Shown here piece by piece: positions 43,824-53,109 of a stretch of 64,000 nucleotides of DNA. Both the position numbers and the translations under genes were made by a program. This stretch comes from an uncultured bacterium. GTDB taxonomy: Bacteria > Cyanobacteriota > Vampirovibrionia > Gastranaerophilales > Gastranaerophilaceae. The stretch lies in the NCBI GenBank assembly GCA_949294335.1, contig CASFGO010000001.1:1-64000 (forward strand), read 5' to 3'. Under the pieces are notes generated by a model. It was not told the origin of the DNA and searched no databases. It saw nothing but the letters and a program-made list of their open reading frames with translations. Each line of letters opens with the position of its first letter. The stretch's first letter is position 1.

Positions 43824-45560
43824 ATGTCAGGTATTTGTGGAATTATAAATGGTAAAAGTGATGATAGGATTCTAGATAAAGCATTATCATCAATGATTTA
43901 TTCTTCAAAACAAATAATAGGGGAATGTTTTAACGATGAAAGAGTTAAAATATCAGAGGTAAAATTAAAATTTTCTAAAAATAAACCTATAATTACTGAT
44001 GATTATGTAATTTTTATAAACGGTAATTGTTATAATTTTGACAATGTAAAAAATCAATTTTCATTAAAGTCACAAGATTTTGAACATTTAATTTTAGATG
44101 CCTATAAAGAAAATAAATTAGATTCTGTTTTAAATAAAATCGATGGAATATTTCAAATATTTATTTATGATAGAAAAAATAAAAAAATTAATTTAATTTC
44201 TGATAGAAGAGGAGTTTGGTTTATATATTATTATTTAAAAGATGATTTGTTTATTTTTGGTTCAGAAGTCAAAAATATTCTGATGTTCAAAGATATTGAT
44301 TTAACAATAGACCCTGATGCGTTTCAATTTTTTATGGATATTGGTTATTTCCCGGAAGATAAGACATGGTTTAAAAATATAAAACTAATAAAGCCTTCTA
44401 CAATTTTAGAATATGATATTGATAAAAAACAATTATCTCAAAGATATTATTGGACTTATTCAAAAATCAAGCAACAAGATATATCTTTTGAAGATGCAGT
44501 TAATAAATTAGCCGAGTTGTTACCTAAATCTGTTATAAAGAGATATAATTCTGAAGATGTAATTTCTGTTCCTTTATCTGGAGGTTTAGATTCTAGAATG
44601 ATTTTAGCTTCGCTAGATAAGTTTAATATAAAAACAGATTATAATTTAGTTACAATGGGTGAAAAGGGGGCAATTGATATAAAAATAGCAAAACAATTAG
44701 CTAAAAAAACTAACCAAAAACATAAAGTGATATCTTTAGATAAAGATGACTTATTGCATACTAGAAGAAAAATTATATGGGATTATGATGGTCTATATTC
44801 AATAAAGTATATGCATGGTAGAGCTTATATAAATAAATATAACCCTAATATAGTAGATTTTTATAGTGGTGCTATAGGCGGTGAAGTATATGGAAACGCT
44901 TATCAACCAAAATTTGATGAAGATTATGGAAAAATTCCTAATATAGAGATGTACAAACATATTTATTTAAGAAATGTTGAAAAAATGAATATTGATATGG
45001 AATATTATAATACTCCTCATTTTCATCCATTTATGATTGATAATACATTAAGAAAATTTTCTTTTGTTGCATTAAATGGTTTATTTAGTTATTTCTTTGT
45101 TAATCTCCCATTTATTGATAATGATTTGTTAGATTTTATTTTTTCTATTCCTGACAAATATAGAAAAGACTACAAATTATATTTGTCTGCATTAAAGAAA
45201 GCTTTTCCAAATTTTTATTGCGAGGTTCCATATCATAGTGGAGCTTATAAGCCTAAAGAAAAAAATGAAAAACCAAAAATATCAATTATTCAGAAAATTA
45301 AAAATAAGTTAGGTATAAATCCAACAAATTATTTTTTTGATTATGATAAGTATGTTAGAAATAATCGAAATCAAAAAAGAATAAAAGAAATACTTGAAAC
45401 TTCTAATAAATTTCTGTTAGAGGAACAAAATAATTTTTATATAAATTATTATAAAGAAAACTATGAAAAAATAAGATACAATACTGATAAAATTTTAAAA
45501 TTAATTACAGTAAAATTATATTTTGATAAAGTTAATGAGGTAATAAATGATTCCATTTAA
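43824..45560 (+). CDS. asparagine-synthase-like protein lacking the N-terminal Cys
   Basis: 578 residues. C-terminal PP-loop synthetase domain with VPLSGGLDSRMILASL near 250. The N-terminal glutaminase-like domain begins MSGICGI instead of MCGI: the nucleophilic Cys that glutamine-dependent AsnB needs at position 2 is Ser, so glutamine hydrolysis is doubtful. Such proteins in glycan or peptide loci often use another amine. With the ATP-grasp ligase and WecE nearby, amide formation on a sugar acid or aminosugar is a plausible role. AGAGGT precedes the start; 14-base overlap with wecE. Confidence 0.82.
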   Translation: MSGICGIINGKSDDRILDKALSSMIYSSKQIIGECFNDERVKISEVKLKFSKNKPIITDDYVIFINGNCYNFDNVKNQFSLKSQDFEHLILDAYKENKLDSVLNKIDGIFQIFIYDRKNKKINLISDRRGVWFIYYYLKDDLFIFGSEVKNILMFKDIDLTIDPDAFQFFMDIGYFPEDKTWFKNIKLIKPSTILEYDIDKKQLSQRYYWTYSKIKQQDISFEDAVNKLAELLPKSVIKRYNSEDVISVPLSGGLDSRMILASLDKFNIKTDYNLVTMGEKGAIDIKIAKQLAKKTNQKHKVISLDKDDLLHTRRKIIWDYDGLYSIKYMHGRAYINKYNPNIVDFYSGAIGGEVYGNAYQPKFDEDYGKIPNIEMYKHIYLRNVEKMNIDMEYYNTPHFHPFMIDNTLRKFSFVALNGLFSYFFVNLPFIDNDLLDFIFSIPDKYRKDYKLYLSALKKAFPNFYCEVPYHSGAYKPKEKNEKPKISIIQKIKNKLGINPTNYFFDYDKYVRNNRNQKRIKEILETSNKFLLEEQNNFYINYYKENYEKIRYNTDKILKLITVKLYFDKVNEVINDSI

Positions 45561-46671
45561 TAAACCATATTTGATAGAAAATGAATTTAAATATATACAA
45601 GATGCAATTAATAAAGGTATTTTACGCGGTGATGGGATTTATACTCAAAAATGTAATTCTTTTTTAGAACAAAAATTGGGTGTAAAAAAAGCTTTGTTAA
45701 CTCATTCTTGTACAGCAGCTTTGGAAATGGCTGTAATTTTACTTGATATAAATGATGGTGATGAAATAATAATGCCATCATATACTTTTGTATCAACTGC
45801 AAATGCATTTGTTTTACGTGGTGGGGTCCCTGTTTTTGTTGATATTAGACCAGATACTTTGAATATCGATGAAAATTTAATAGAACAAGCAATTACCCTT
45901 AAAACAAAAGCAATTTGTGTTGTCCATTATGCTGGTGTTTCTTGTGAAATGGATAAAATTTTAGAAATAGCTCGTAAATATAATTTGTATGTAGTTGAAG
46001 ATGCTGCTCAAGCTCTAGGAAGTTTTTATAATAATAAACCTCTTGGGACTTTTGGAGATTTAGCTTGTTTTTCTTTTCACGAAACTAAAAATATTATTTC
46101 TGGTGAAGGTGGAGCTTTAATAATTAATAATGAAAAATTTATTGAAAAAGCTGAAATTATAAGAGAAAAAGGCACAAATCGCTCAAAATTTTTTAGAGGT
46201 GAAATTGATAAATATACATGGGTTGATATTGGTTCATCGTTTTTGCCATCTGATTTAATTGCAGCTTATTTATATTCTCAATTAGAGAACATGGATAAAA
46301 TAAATAATAAAAGAATGAAATTGTGGGATAATTATAATAATTTTTTTGTGAAATATGTTGATAAAGTTCAAATTCCATATATTCCTAAAAATTGTATTCA
46401 TAATGCTCATATGTATTATTTAATTTTTAATAATTTAGAGCAAAGAACTAATTTTATAAATTATATGAAATCTTATGATATTAATCCTGTATTTCACTAT
46501 ATCCCACTACATTCATCTCCTGCAGGTATAAAATATGGTAAAGTGGTAGGTCATATGAATGTAACAGATAAAATATCTGATACATTGGTAAGGCTTCCAA
46601 TGTTTTATGAATTAGATTTTAAACAGCAAGATATAATAAAAGATATTTTTATAAATTTTTTCAATAAATAA
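45547..46671 (+). CDS. wecE: dTDP-4-amino-4,6-dideoxygalactose transaminase WecE
   Basis: 374 residues of the DegT/DnrJ/EryC1 fold, closest to WecE/RffA: MIPFNKPYL start, GDGIYTQKC, HSCTAALEMAVILL, MPSYTFVSTANAF, VHYAGVSCEMD, and the PLP-lysine segment SFHETKNIISGEGG (K near 181), then REKGTNRS and DIGSSFLPSDL. It transfers an amine to dTDP-4-keto-6-deoxyglucose to give dTDP-Fuc4N. It closes the operon opened by the WecF-like transferase; RmlA/RmlB must be elsewhere. A terminator follows immediately. Confidence 0.93.
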   Translation: MIPFNKPYLIENEFKYIQDAINKGILRGDGIYTQKCNSFLEQKLGVKKALLTHSCTAALEMAVILLDINDGDEIIMPSYTFVSTANAFVLRGGVPVFVDIRPDTLNIDENLIEQAITLKTKAICVVHYAGVSCEMDKILEIARKYNLYVVEDAAQALGSFYNNKPLGTFGDLACFSFHETKNIISGEGGALIINNEKFIEKAEIIREKGTNRSKFFRGEIDKYTWVDIGSSFLPSDLIAAYLYSQLENMDKINNKRMKLWDNYNNFFVKYVDKVQIPYIPKNCIHNAHMYYLIFNNLEQRTNFINYMKSYDINPVFHYIPLHSSPAGIKYGKVVGHMNVTDKISDTLVRLPMFYELDFKQQDIIKDIFINFFNK

Positions 46672-46698
46672 AGAGGTTGGTTTTATAACCAACCTCTT
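46671..46698. terminator. bidirectional terminator between wecE and nrdJ
   Basis: Perfect 12-base stem AAGAGGTTGGTT/AACCAACCTCTT with a four-base loop, located directly after the wecE stop and just past the nrdJ stop on the other strand. Confidence 0.85.
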
Positions 46699-46720
46699 TA
46701 ACTCTTAATCTTATTTAATC

Positions 46721-48700
46721 TTACGAACAGCCTGAATAACCACAGTTTAGACAGATGAAACATCCTTCTGCCATTTCTACTTTATTTCCACACTCAGGAC
46801 AAGTTACTGTTTTAATTTCTCCTGTTGGGTTATATTCTTCAGTTTCTTCTACAACTGTTTCTTCTTTTGTTTCTTCAGCTTTCTTTTCAATATTCATTGG
46901 TTGGAAGAATCTTGAATTGTTTCTGTATACTGTAATACCTTTTAAGTTATTTTTGTATGCTAATACATAAGCTTCTTCAATATCTTCTCTTGTTGCTGTT
47001 TCAACAAAGTTAACAGTTTTTGATACTGCATTATCTGTATGTAATTGGAATGCTGCTTGCATTTTTACATGCCAGTATGGAGTAACATCATGAGCTGTTA
47101 CAAAGATTTTTTTGATATCTTCTGGAATTCCATCAACGTGAGCCACAGAACCATCAACTGCAATCTTCTTCATTAAATCTTCTGAATAAAGACCTCTTGC
47201 AATCATATAATCTTTGAAAATGTCATTAACTTCTAACATTTCAGTTCCATCCATAATTAATCTTGAGAATACAAGACCAAATAATGGTTCAACACCTCCT
47301 GAAGCTGATGCAATCATTGAAATTGTACCAGTTGGAGCAATACAAGTTGTAGTTGCGTTTCTGATACCGTGTTCTTTAATTTGCGCATCTAATTCTTTCC
47401 ATTGTTCATCTGTTATAATACCTGCAGATTTACCTTTAAATTTGTTGTATAAATAATTTTCTTGATCATAAATACTACCTTTAAAGTTATTAAATCTACC
47501 ACGTTCTTTAGATAATTCAACTGATTCACATTTAGATTCGTAATCAATAAACTCAATAACTTGAGCTGCTAATTTAATACCTTCTTCAGATGCATAAGAA
47601 ATACCCATCTTCATAAGCATATCAGCCCAACCCATAACACCTAAACCAATTTTTCTGTTATTTTGAACCATTTCAGAAATTTTAGGTAATGGATAGTTAT
47701 TAATTTCAATAACATTATCTAAGAATCTAATAGCAGTTCTAGTAGTTTTTCCTAATAAATCCCAATCAACAACTTGTTTTCCATTTTCTTCTTTAACCAT
47801 TCTGTTTAAGTTAATAGAACCTAAGTTACAAGCTTCAAATGGTAATAATGGAACTTCTCCACAAGGGTTTGTTGATTCAATTTCACCAACTAATGGAGTT
47901 GGATTATCTGAATTCATTGTATCAATAAATATAATACCAGGTTCTCCATTTCTCCAAGCACCATCAATAATTAAATCAAATACTTTTTTAGCATTTAATC
48001 TTCCAACAACTGCTTTTGTATTTGGATGGATTAAATCATAATCTTCACCCTTAAGATAAGCATCCATAAATTTATTTGTGATTGCAACAGAAATATTAAA
48101 GTTATTTAACTTTGTATTATCTGCTTTACAGTCAATAAATTCTAAAATATCTGGGTGATCAACTCTTAAGATGCCCATATTTGCACCACGTCTTGTGCCA
48201 CCTTGTTTAACTGCTTCTGTTGCAGCATTAAATACTTCCATAAAAGATACAGGCCCTGATGAAACACCCATAGTAGAGCGAACAACATCATTTTTAGGTC
48301 TTAATCTTGAAAATGAAAAACCTGTTCCTCCTCCTGATTTGTGAATTAATGCTGTATTTTTTACTGTTTCAAAAATTCCTTCTAATGAATCTTCAACAGG
48401 TAAAACAAAACATGCAGCTAATTGCCCTAATTCTCTTCCTGCATTCATTAATGTTGGTGAGTTAGGCATAAAATATCTGTTTGTAATTGCTTCGTAAAAT
48501 CTATCTGATAATTCTTTTACTTCTGCTTGAGATTTTCCAAATTTTAAATCTCCTGAAGCTAAAGTATCAGCAACTCTTCTGAACATATCAGCAGGAGTTT
48601 CTACACAATTGCCATTTTTATCTCTCTTCAAATAGCGTTTTTCTAAAACTTTAATAGCGTTTTCGGACAAACACACTTTACTTGTTTCTTCTACTACCAC
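46721..48700 (-). CDS. nrdJ: vitamin B12-dependent (class II) ribonucleotide reductase
   Basis: 659 residues starting at GTG 48700, with GGAGG six bases upstream. NSPTLMNAGR, AACFVLPVEDS, HKSGGGTGFSFSRLRP, TRRGANMG, the catalytic NPCGEVPLLPFEACNLGSINL and APTGTISMIA are all present. The C-terminal tail has a Glu/Thr-rich linker and then a Zn-ribbon-like end (CPECG, C-x2-C-x2-CG) that includes the redox cysteines. It makes deoxynucleotides without oxygen using adenosylcobalamin. No cobalamin riboswitch is seen in the 127-base leader region. Confidence 0.95.
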   Translation of the reverse strand: MVVEETSKVCLSENAIKVLEKRYLKRDKNGNCVETPADMFRRVADTLASGDLKFGKSQAEVKELSDRFYEAITNRYFMPNSPTLMNAGRELGQLAACFVLPVEDSLEGIFETVKNTALIHKSGGGTGFSFSRLRPKNDVVRSTMGVSSGPVSFMEVFNAATEAVKQGGTRRGANMGILRVDHPDILEFIDCKADNTKLNNFNISVAITNKFMDAYLKGEDYDLIHPNTKAVVGRLNAKKVFDLIIDGAWRNGEPGIIFIDTMNSDNPTPLVGEIESTNPCGEVPLLPFEACNLGSINLNRMVKEENGKQVVDWDLLGKTTRTAIRFLDNVIEINNYPLPKISEMVQNNRKIGLGVMGWADMLMKMGISYASEEGIKLAAQVIEFIDYESKCESVELSKERGRFNNFKGSIYDQENYLYNKFKGKSAGIITDEQWKELDAQIKEHGIRNATTTCIAPTGTISMIASASGGVEPLFGLVFSRLIMDGTEMLEVNDIFKDYMIARGLYSEDLMKKIAVDGSVAHVDGIPEDIKKIFVTAHDVTPYWHVKMQAAFQLHTDNAVSKTVNFVETATREDIEEAYVLAYKNNLKGITVYRNNSRFFQPMNIEKKAEETKEETVVEETEEYNPTGEIKTVTCPECGNKVEMAEGCFICLNCGYSGCS

Positions 48701-48770
48701 GACGTTCCTCCATATCTTCTATTTTTCAATTTTATACTAAATTTTATTGGGCATGGGTTTAATGTAAACA

Positions 48771-48799
48771 AATGTAAATATTTATTTTTATTAAGTCAA
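48771..48799 (-). promoter_or_regulatory. candidate sigma-70 promoter of nrdJ
   Basis: On the minus strand TTGACT (48794-48799), 17-base spacer, TACATT (48771-48776). A direct repeat AATGTAAA occurs at 48761 and 48771 and could be a regulator site, though it does not match the usual NrdR box. Confidence 0.5.
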
Positions 48800-48827
48800 T
48801 TTTTATTTTTATATAGTTTATAAAATT

Positions 48828-49394
48828 ATGGATAAAATAGCAAATAATTTTAGTTCTTGTAATTTTAAAGCAAAACCTATTATGCCAACTAAGGTTTTAG
48901 AAAAGTGCTTGGATAAGTATATACCTAAAGAAGCTCATATAATAGAGATGAGTTATTCTGATGTGAAGGATGCAAAAGCTCTTGAAGTAATTAAAGATAA
49001 GTGGGCAAAATCACAGTTTGCTATGATGATTTGTTCTCCATATGAATTACCTCAAAGAAAAATTTATGCTATTACAACTCAAAATAGTGATTTTTCAAAT
49101 CCTGAACCTGAAAAGCTTATGGGACTTGCAGATTTTTTATTAAAAGGAGATAATGCAAATTTACGTTTTTTACAAATAGATCCTAATATAATAAATTCAA
49201 CTGACAGAGAAATATTAAGTGTCGGTAAAAATTTCATGAAAGATATTGTTGAAAACTTTAAATCTTCAGGTTTTAAAACAATGGATTTATTTGCAGAACC
49301 AAGAGTTAAACCTTTTTATAAAAAAGTATTTCCAACAATAAAAGATAAAGAATCAACGGTTGATAGCTATACTAATTTAATCTTAGATATTTAA
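48828..49394 (+). CDS. GNAT-like orphan protein with N-terminal FKAK motif
   Basis: 188 residues. The N-terminus has S-S-C-N12-F13-K14-A15-K16-P17, nearly the same as in the 58-residue protein at 18.2 kb. The rest resembles a GNAT fold: LRFLQIDPNI as the central strand, VGKNFMKDIVENFKSSGF as the helix after the acetyl-CoA loop, and LFAEPRVKPFYKKVFP as the typical end (a-x-x-x-F-Y-x-k-x-F). The loop Q-x-x-G-x-G/A is not clean. Acyltransferase activity is likely but unproven. TATAGT-type boxes lie directly upstream with no Shine-Dalgarno. Confidence 0.6.
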   Translation: MDKIANNFSSCNFKAKPIMPTKVLEKCLDKYIPKEAHIIEMSYSDVKDAKALEVIKDKWAKSQFAMMICSPYELPQRKIYAITTQNSDFSNPEPEKLMGLADFLLKGDNANLRFLQIDPNIINSTDREILSVGKNFMKDIVENFKSSGFKTMDLFAEPRVKPFYKKVFPTIKDKESTVDSYTNLILDI

Positions 49395-49415
49395 TAAAAT
49401 CCTATATTAGGGTAG

Positions 49416-49444
49416 TTTACGAGAGCTGTGTTTTCTGCTATGAT
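49416..49444 (+). promoter_or_regulatory. extended -10 promoter of the permease gene
   Basis: TTTACG (49416-49421), 17-base spacer, TGC-TATGAT with TATGAT at 49439-49444. The TG dinucleotide gives an extended -10. It is 33 bases before the start at 49477. Confidence 0.55.
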
Positions 49445-49476
49445 ACCCTCTGTTACTAGTAATGATGAGGTATTCA

Positions 49477-50502
49477 ATGCTATTTCAAAATTATTTAACT
49501 GTTAAAAATATAATATTCTTAATTGTTGCAATATTGTTTATAAAATTTATCTCTATGATAAGTGGAGTCGCAATGATGTTTTTTGCATCATATGTACTGG
49601 CATGTTCATTAAATCCATTAGTAGATTGGTTATCAAGAAAAATGAAACGGCCAATAGCTGCTTCGATTGTAGTAACTGGCATGATAGCAATATTTGTTGC
49701 ATTTTTCATGCCTGTAATAATAATTGCATCAAAACAGATAAATTCATTTCTTCAAATTTTACCAAATCATATTGATGCTATTAAAACATTTATATTAAAT
49801 AAACAAATCTTAGGACAGAAAATAGTTGACATGATAGATATTCCGTCTTTCATTCAACCAGTTTCTGATTTTACAACTAATTTAGTTAATCAATCTATTA
49901 ATTTAACTCTTGGAATTGCTTCAGCTTTAATTTATGTATTAGCAATATGTATTATAATGTACTATTTTATTGTTGATAAAAAGATTATTAGAAAAACATT
50001 TCTTATGCTTTTTCCAAAACAGATGAAAAAGAAAGCAGATAGAATTGTAGAAACAATTTCTCATAAAATAGGAGGCTATATTGTTGCTCAAGGTGTAACA
50101 ATGCTTAGTGTTGGTATTGTTTTTACAATTGGTCTTTTATTATTAAAGGTAGATTATGCAGTTTTATTAGGTTTGATAGCAACAGTTCTTGATATCGTTC
50201 CAGTTGTTGGCCCTGCGATTGCTTTAATAATATGCTTAGTAATGTGTTATCAAATGGGGCCATTATCTTTAATTTTGATTTCATTAGCATTCTTTATCGC
50301 TCAATGGGTTGAAAATAATTTTGTAAGACCATATGTATTTGGTAAATTTCTTGATATTCATCCATTGTTAGTATTTTTCTCAATATTTGTAACAGCAAAA
50401 TTTTTGGGTGTTATAGGTGTAATTTTTGCTCCTGCTTTAGCTGCTACAGCTTGTGTTATATTAGATGAGTTATACATAAAACCAATAAATAATGAGAATT
50501 AG
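49477..50502 (+). CDS. AI-2E family (PerM/YdiK-type) permease
   Basis: 341 residues from ATG 49477, which has GAGG six bases upstream; ATGs at 49462 and 49465 overlap that site. About seven membrane helices with the family's AFF-ASYVLACSLNPLVDWL, central GIASALIYVLAICIIMYYF and the C-terminal LDIVPVVGPAIALI and IHPLLVFFSIFVTAKFLG. AI-2E exporters and relatives move small molecules or act as Na+/H+ antiporters. Six bases before the radical SAM gene. Confidence 0.9.
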   Translation: MLFQNYLTVKNIIFLIVAILFIKFISMISGVAMMFFASYVLACSLNPLVDWLSRKMKRPIAASIVVTGMIAIFVAFFMPVIIIASKQINSFLQILPNHIDAIKTFILNKQILGQKIVDMIDIPSFIQPVSDFTTNLVNQSINLTLGIASALIYVLAICIIMYYFIVDKKIIRKTFLMLFPKQMKKKADRIVETISHKIGGYIVAQGVTMLSVGIVFTIGLLLLKVDYAVLLGLIATVLDIVPVVGPAIALIICLVMCYQMGPLSLILISLAFFIAQWVENNFVRPYVFGKFLDIHPLLVFFSIFVTAKFLGVIGVIFAPALAATACVILDELYIKPINNEN

Positions 50503-50508
50503 TAGTTT

Positions 50509-52038
50509 ATGTCTGAAATTTATTTGTATGAGAGACAATTAAATAAAGAATCTGATTATAATGTATGGATGGGATTTCCTAACTGTAATTCATTTTCATT
50601 ATCTTCACTTGGTTTTATGTGGCTTTATAAATCATTAGATGAAGAACCTAATATAAAGGTCGAAAGAATTTGTACAGATACAAAAATTACAGAAATAAAT
50701 TCAAAAGATGTTGATGTAATATGCTTTTCATTCTCTTTTGATATGGATTTTATTGGTATATTTACAATTTTGGATAAATATAATATACCTTTAAAATCAA
50801 AAGATAGAGGAGCAAATTTCCCATTAATATTTGCAGGTGGGCCAGTTGTTACTGCAAATCCTGAACCTTATAAAGAGTTTTTTGATTTTATTATTATAGG
50901 TGACGGTGATAAGTGTAACTTAGAAGTTATAAAATTATGCAGAGAAAATAGAGAAAAATCTAAAAAAGAATTATTAGATATTTTGGCTGCATATGAGGGT
51001 GTTTATGTTCCTAATGTAACTAAAAAAGTTAATAAGTGTCATTATGATTTATCTGAATGTGTTTATACTCCGATTCTTAGTGAAGAAAGCTTTTTCCAAA
51101 ATACATTTATAATAGAATTATCTCGAGGGTGTTTTAATAGATGTGGTTTTTGTGTTGCCTCTTATTTAAACTTACCCGTGCGATTTGTTGATTATGAAAC
51201 AATAATTTATAATATTGATTTAGGATTAAAGTATACGAATAAAATAGCACTATTAGGAGCATTGATTTCTGCACATCCAAAATTTAATGATATTTGTGAT
51301 TATATTTATAATCGGATTGTTAATGGGGATAAAATTGAAATGAGTGTTTCTTCATTAAGAGCTGACGCAATTACTCCGCAAGTAATAAAAACCCTTTCGG
51401 CTGCTGGCCAAAAGCATACAACTATTGCGATAGAAGCTGCAAGTGAAAGGTTAAGAAAAGTAGTAAATAAAAACCTTACCGAAAAGCAAATTTTTGAATC
51501 TGTAAAAATTGCTAAAGATGGTGGGTTAAAAGGAATAAAAATATATTCAATGATTGGTTTACCTACTGAAACCCAAGAAGATATCAATGAGTTTATTCGT
51601 CTAGCTAAAGATTTAAAAGAAAAGAATAAAGGTTTTGATATTACATTTTCTTTTTCAACATTTGTTCCCAAACCTCATACACCTTTTCAATGGTGTGGAA
51701 AAGAATCAATAAAATCTTTAGAGCAAAAACAGAATTATTTAAAAAAAGAATTGCATAAACTAGGAATGAAACCTAAATTTTCAAGTGCAAAATGGGATTA
51801 TTATCAAGCAGTTTTATCAAGAGGAGATTCTTCTTTAGCAGATTATTTAGTAGATGTGTATAAAGAAGGTGCAAAGTTGGGAGCTTATAAATCTGTAGCT
51901 AAAAAATATCATATAGATACGAATAAATTTGCAGAAGCGAATATTGATATAAACCAAGAACTCCCTTGGGATTTTATAAATATAAATCCTGGTAAGGAGT
52001 TCTTAAAGAAAGAATATTCTAGATTATTAGATTTGTAA
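50509..52038 (+). CDS. radical SAM protein with N-terminal B12-binding-like domain
   Basis: 509 residues. First 150 residues form a Rossmann-like B12-binding-type region (DVDVICFSFSFDMDFIG, IFAGGPVVTANPEPY). The radical SAM domain follows with C-x3-C-x2-C in ELSRGCFNRCGFC near 210, then IAIEAASERLRKVVNK and YSMIGLPTETQED. The pattern resembles the TIGR03960-type proteins (tRNA/methylthio-related or unknown). The reaction is unknown. Co-transcribed with the permease gene. Confidence 0.85.
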   Translation: MSEIYLYERQLNKESDYNVWMGFPNCNSFSLSSLGFMWLYKSLDEEPNIKVERICTDTKITEINSKDVDVICFSFSFDMDFIGIFTILDKYNIPLKSKDRGANFPLIFAGGPVVTANPEPYKEFFDFIIIGDGDKCNLEVIKLCRENREKSKKELLDILAAYEGVYVPNVTKKVNKCHYDLSECVYTPILSEESFFQNTFIIELSRGCFNRCGFCVASYLNLPVRFVDYETIIYNIDLGLKYTNKIALLGALISAHPKFNDICDYIYNRIVNGDKIEMSVSSLRADAITPQVIKTLSAAGQKHTTIAIEAASERLRKVVNKNLTEKQIFESVKIAKDGGLKGIKIYSMIGLPTETQEDINEFIRLAKDLKEKNKGFDITFSFSTFVPKPHTPFQWCGKESIKSLEQKQNYLKKELHKLGMKPKFSSAKWDYYQAVLSRGDSSLADYLVDVYKEGAKLGAYKSVAKKYHIDTNKFAEANIDINQELPWDFININPGKEFLKKEYSRLLDL

Positions 52039-52039
52039 T

Positions 52040-52747
52040 TTAAGCTTGTCCCATTTCTCGGAGTTTTGCTTCTTCTTCAGCTTTCTTTTTAGCTTCTTCT
52101 AATTTCTTTTCTTCTTGTTGTTTTATAGTTTGTTGATCGACTTCTTGTATAGTTTCAGGAACTTTTTCTTCAGTTGGTTCTTCAACAGGAGTTTCAGCTC
52201 CAAAATCTGTTGTATCAGTTTTAGGTTTGTCTTCGACAGTTTCTTCGCCAAATCCTACTTGAGGTTTTTGACTGTCTTCAGGAGTAGCTGCTTTCTTTTC
52301 AGAACCTTTATTGTCTGTTGGAATGTTGTCTTCTGGATTTATAGTTTGTCCGCTAGTTTGAGGGCCAGATAGAGCAGATGCCTCAGCAGTAGAAGCCTGT
52401 ATTGCATCTTTAACCATGTTTATAACATTATTAAAACTATTTTGTGCAGTATTGAACAAGTTATTAAAAGTTACAACCATTGAGCTTGCATCAGAGCCAC
52501 TTTTCTTATTATTACTATTTTGTGCAGCTAATGAATCTGTATCTGCCGCTTTCGCTATATCAAAGATTGATCCGTTTTGGCTCATTGCTAAAGCTTTTGC
52601 TTGGGAGCTATTGTTTACGCCAACTGAAAATATAGAATTAATATTTCCAAGGCTTCCAATAGAAGAAGCATTACTCATCATATTTGAAGCATTAAATTGA
52701 AGTTTATCAAGTTCATCTAATCTTGCTGCTGAAATTGCTAGATTCAT
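52040..52747 (-). CDS. low-complexity, largely disordered protein
   Basis: 235 residues, no known family. N-terminal 55 residues are Asn/Ser/Ala-rich and helical (ARLDELDKLQFNASNMM), the centre is Ser/Asn-rich with a short hydrophobic helix (FNNVINMVKDAIQAS), and the last 110 residues are Glu/Lys/Thr/Pro-rich ending in a Lys/Glu coiled coil. GAGAG precedes the ATG. No signal peptide. It resembles secreted flagellar or type III substrates in its disordered Ser/Asn-rich N-terminus, but that is only a hint. It ends one base before the radical SAM stop. Confidence 0.6.
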   Translation of the reverse strand: MNLAISAARLDELDKLQFNASNMMSNASSIGSLGNINSIFSVGVNNSSQAKALAMSQNGSIFDIAKAADTDSLAAQNSNNKKSGSDASSMVVTFNNLFNTAQNSFNNVINMVKDAIQASTAEASALSGPQTSGQTINPEDNIPTDNKGSEKKAATPEDSQKPQVGFGEETVEDKPKTDTTDFGAETPVEEPTEEKVPETIQEVDQQTIKQQEEKKLEEAKKKAEEEAKLREMGQA

Positions 52748-53109
52748 AATCTGCTCTCCTCTATTGCTCTCTTATGTATATATAAAGTATATATTATTAA
52801 AATAATTGCTTTTTTATTTTAATAATATTTACAAAATGTTACATAATAAAAATGATTGTTTATTAAATAATAAAATAATTATTGGTTAAACTGTGTAAAG
52901 TATATATGTCTGTAAAAGCACAATTTGCTTATTTTTAGCATGTCTCCAATAATCTTATTTGATTTCTAAGTTTATAAAAACAATCTAATCTAAAATATGT
53001 AAATTTGTTAACTTGTTGCTTGAAATTACTTGCATTCAGACTTTTAGCAGATAAGATTGTAAAAGGCACAAAATTTGTGTGGTCAAATATAAATAGTAAA
53101 GAGGACCAA
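52748..53109. promoter_or_regulatory. divergent intergenic region with likely infA promoter
   Basis: A 362-base AT-rich gap between the disordered-protein gene and infA. For infA the best promoter is TTGCAT (53030-53035), 16-base spacer, TAAGAT (53052-53057), about 50 bases before the Shine-Dalgarno. Nothing else convincing is seen: no CCGAT-type flagellar box and no RNA gene. Palindromic AT stretches near 52800 are not distinctive. Confidence 0.45.

Noticed and set aside
48701..48827. cobalamin riboswitch ahead of nrdJ
   Set aside because: The gap is only 127 bases and lacks the B12-box and the usual helices; only a promoter and Shine-Dalgarno are seen.
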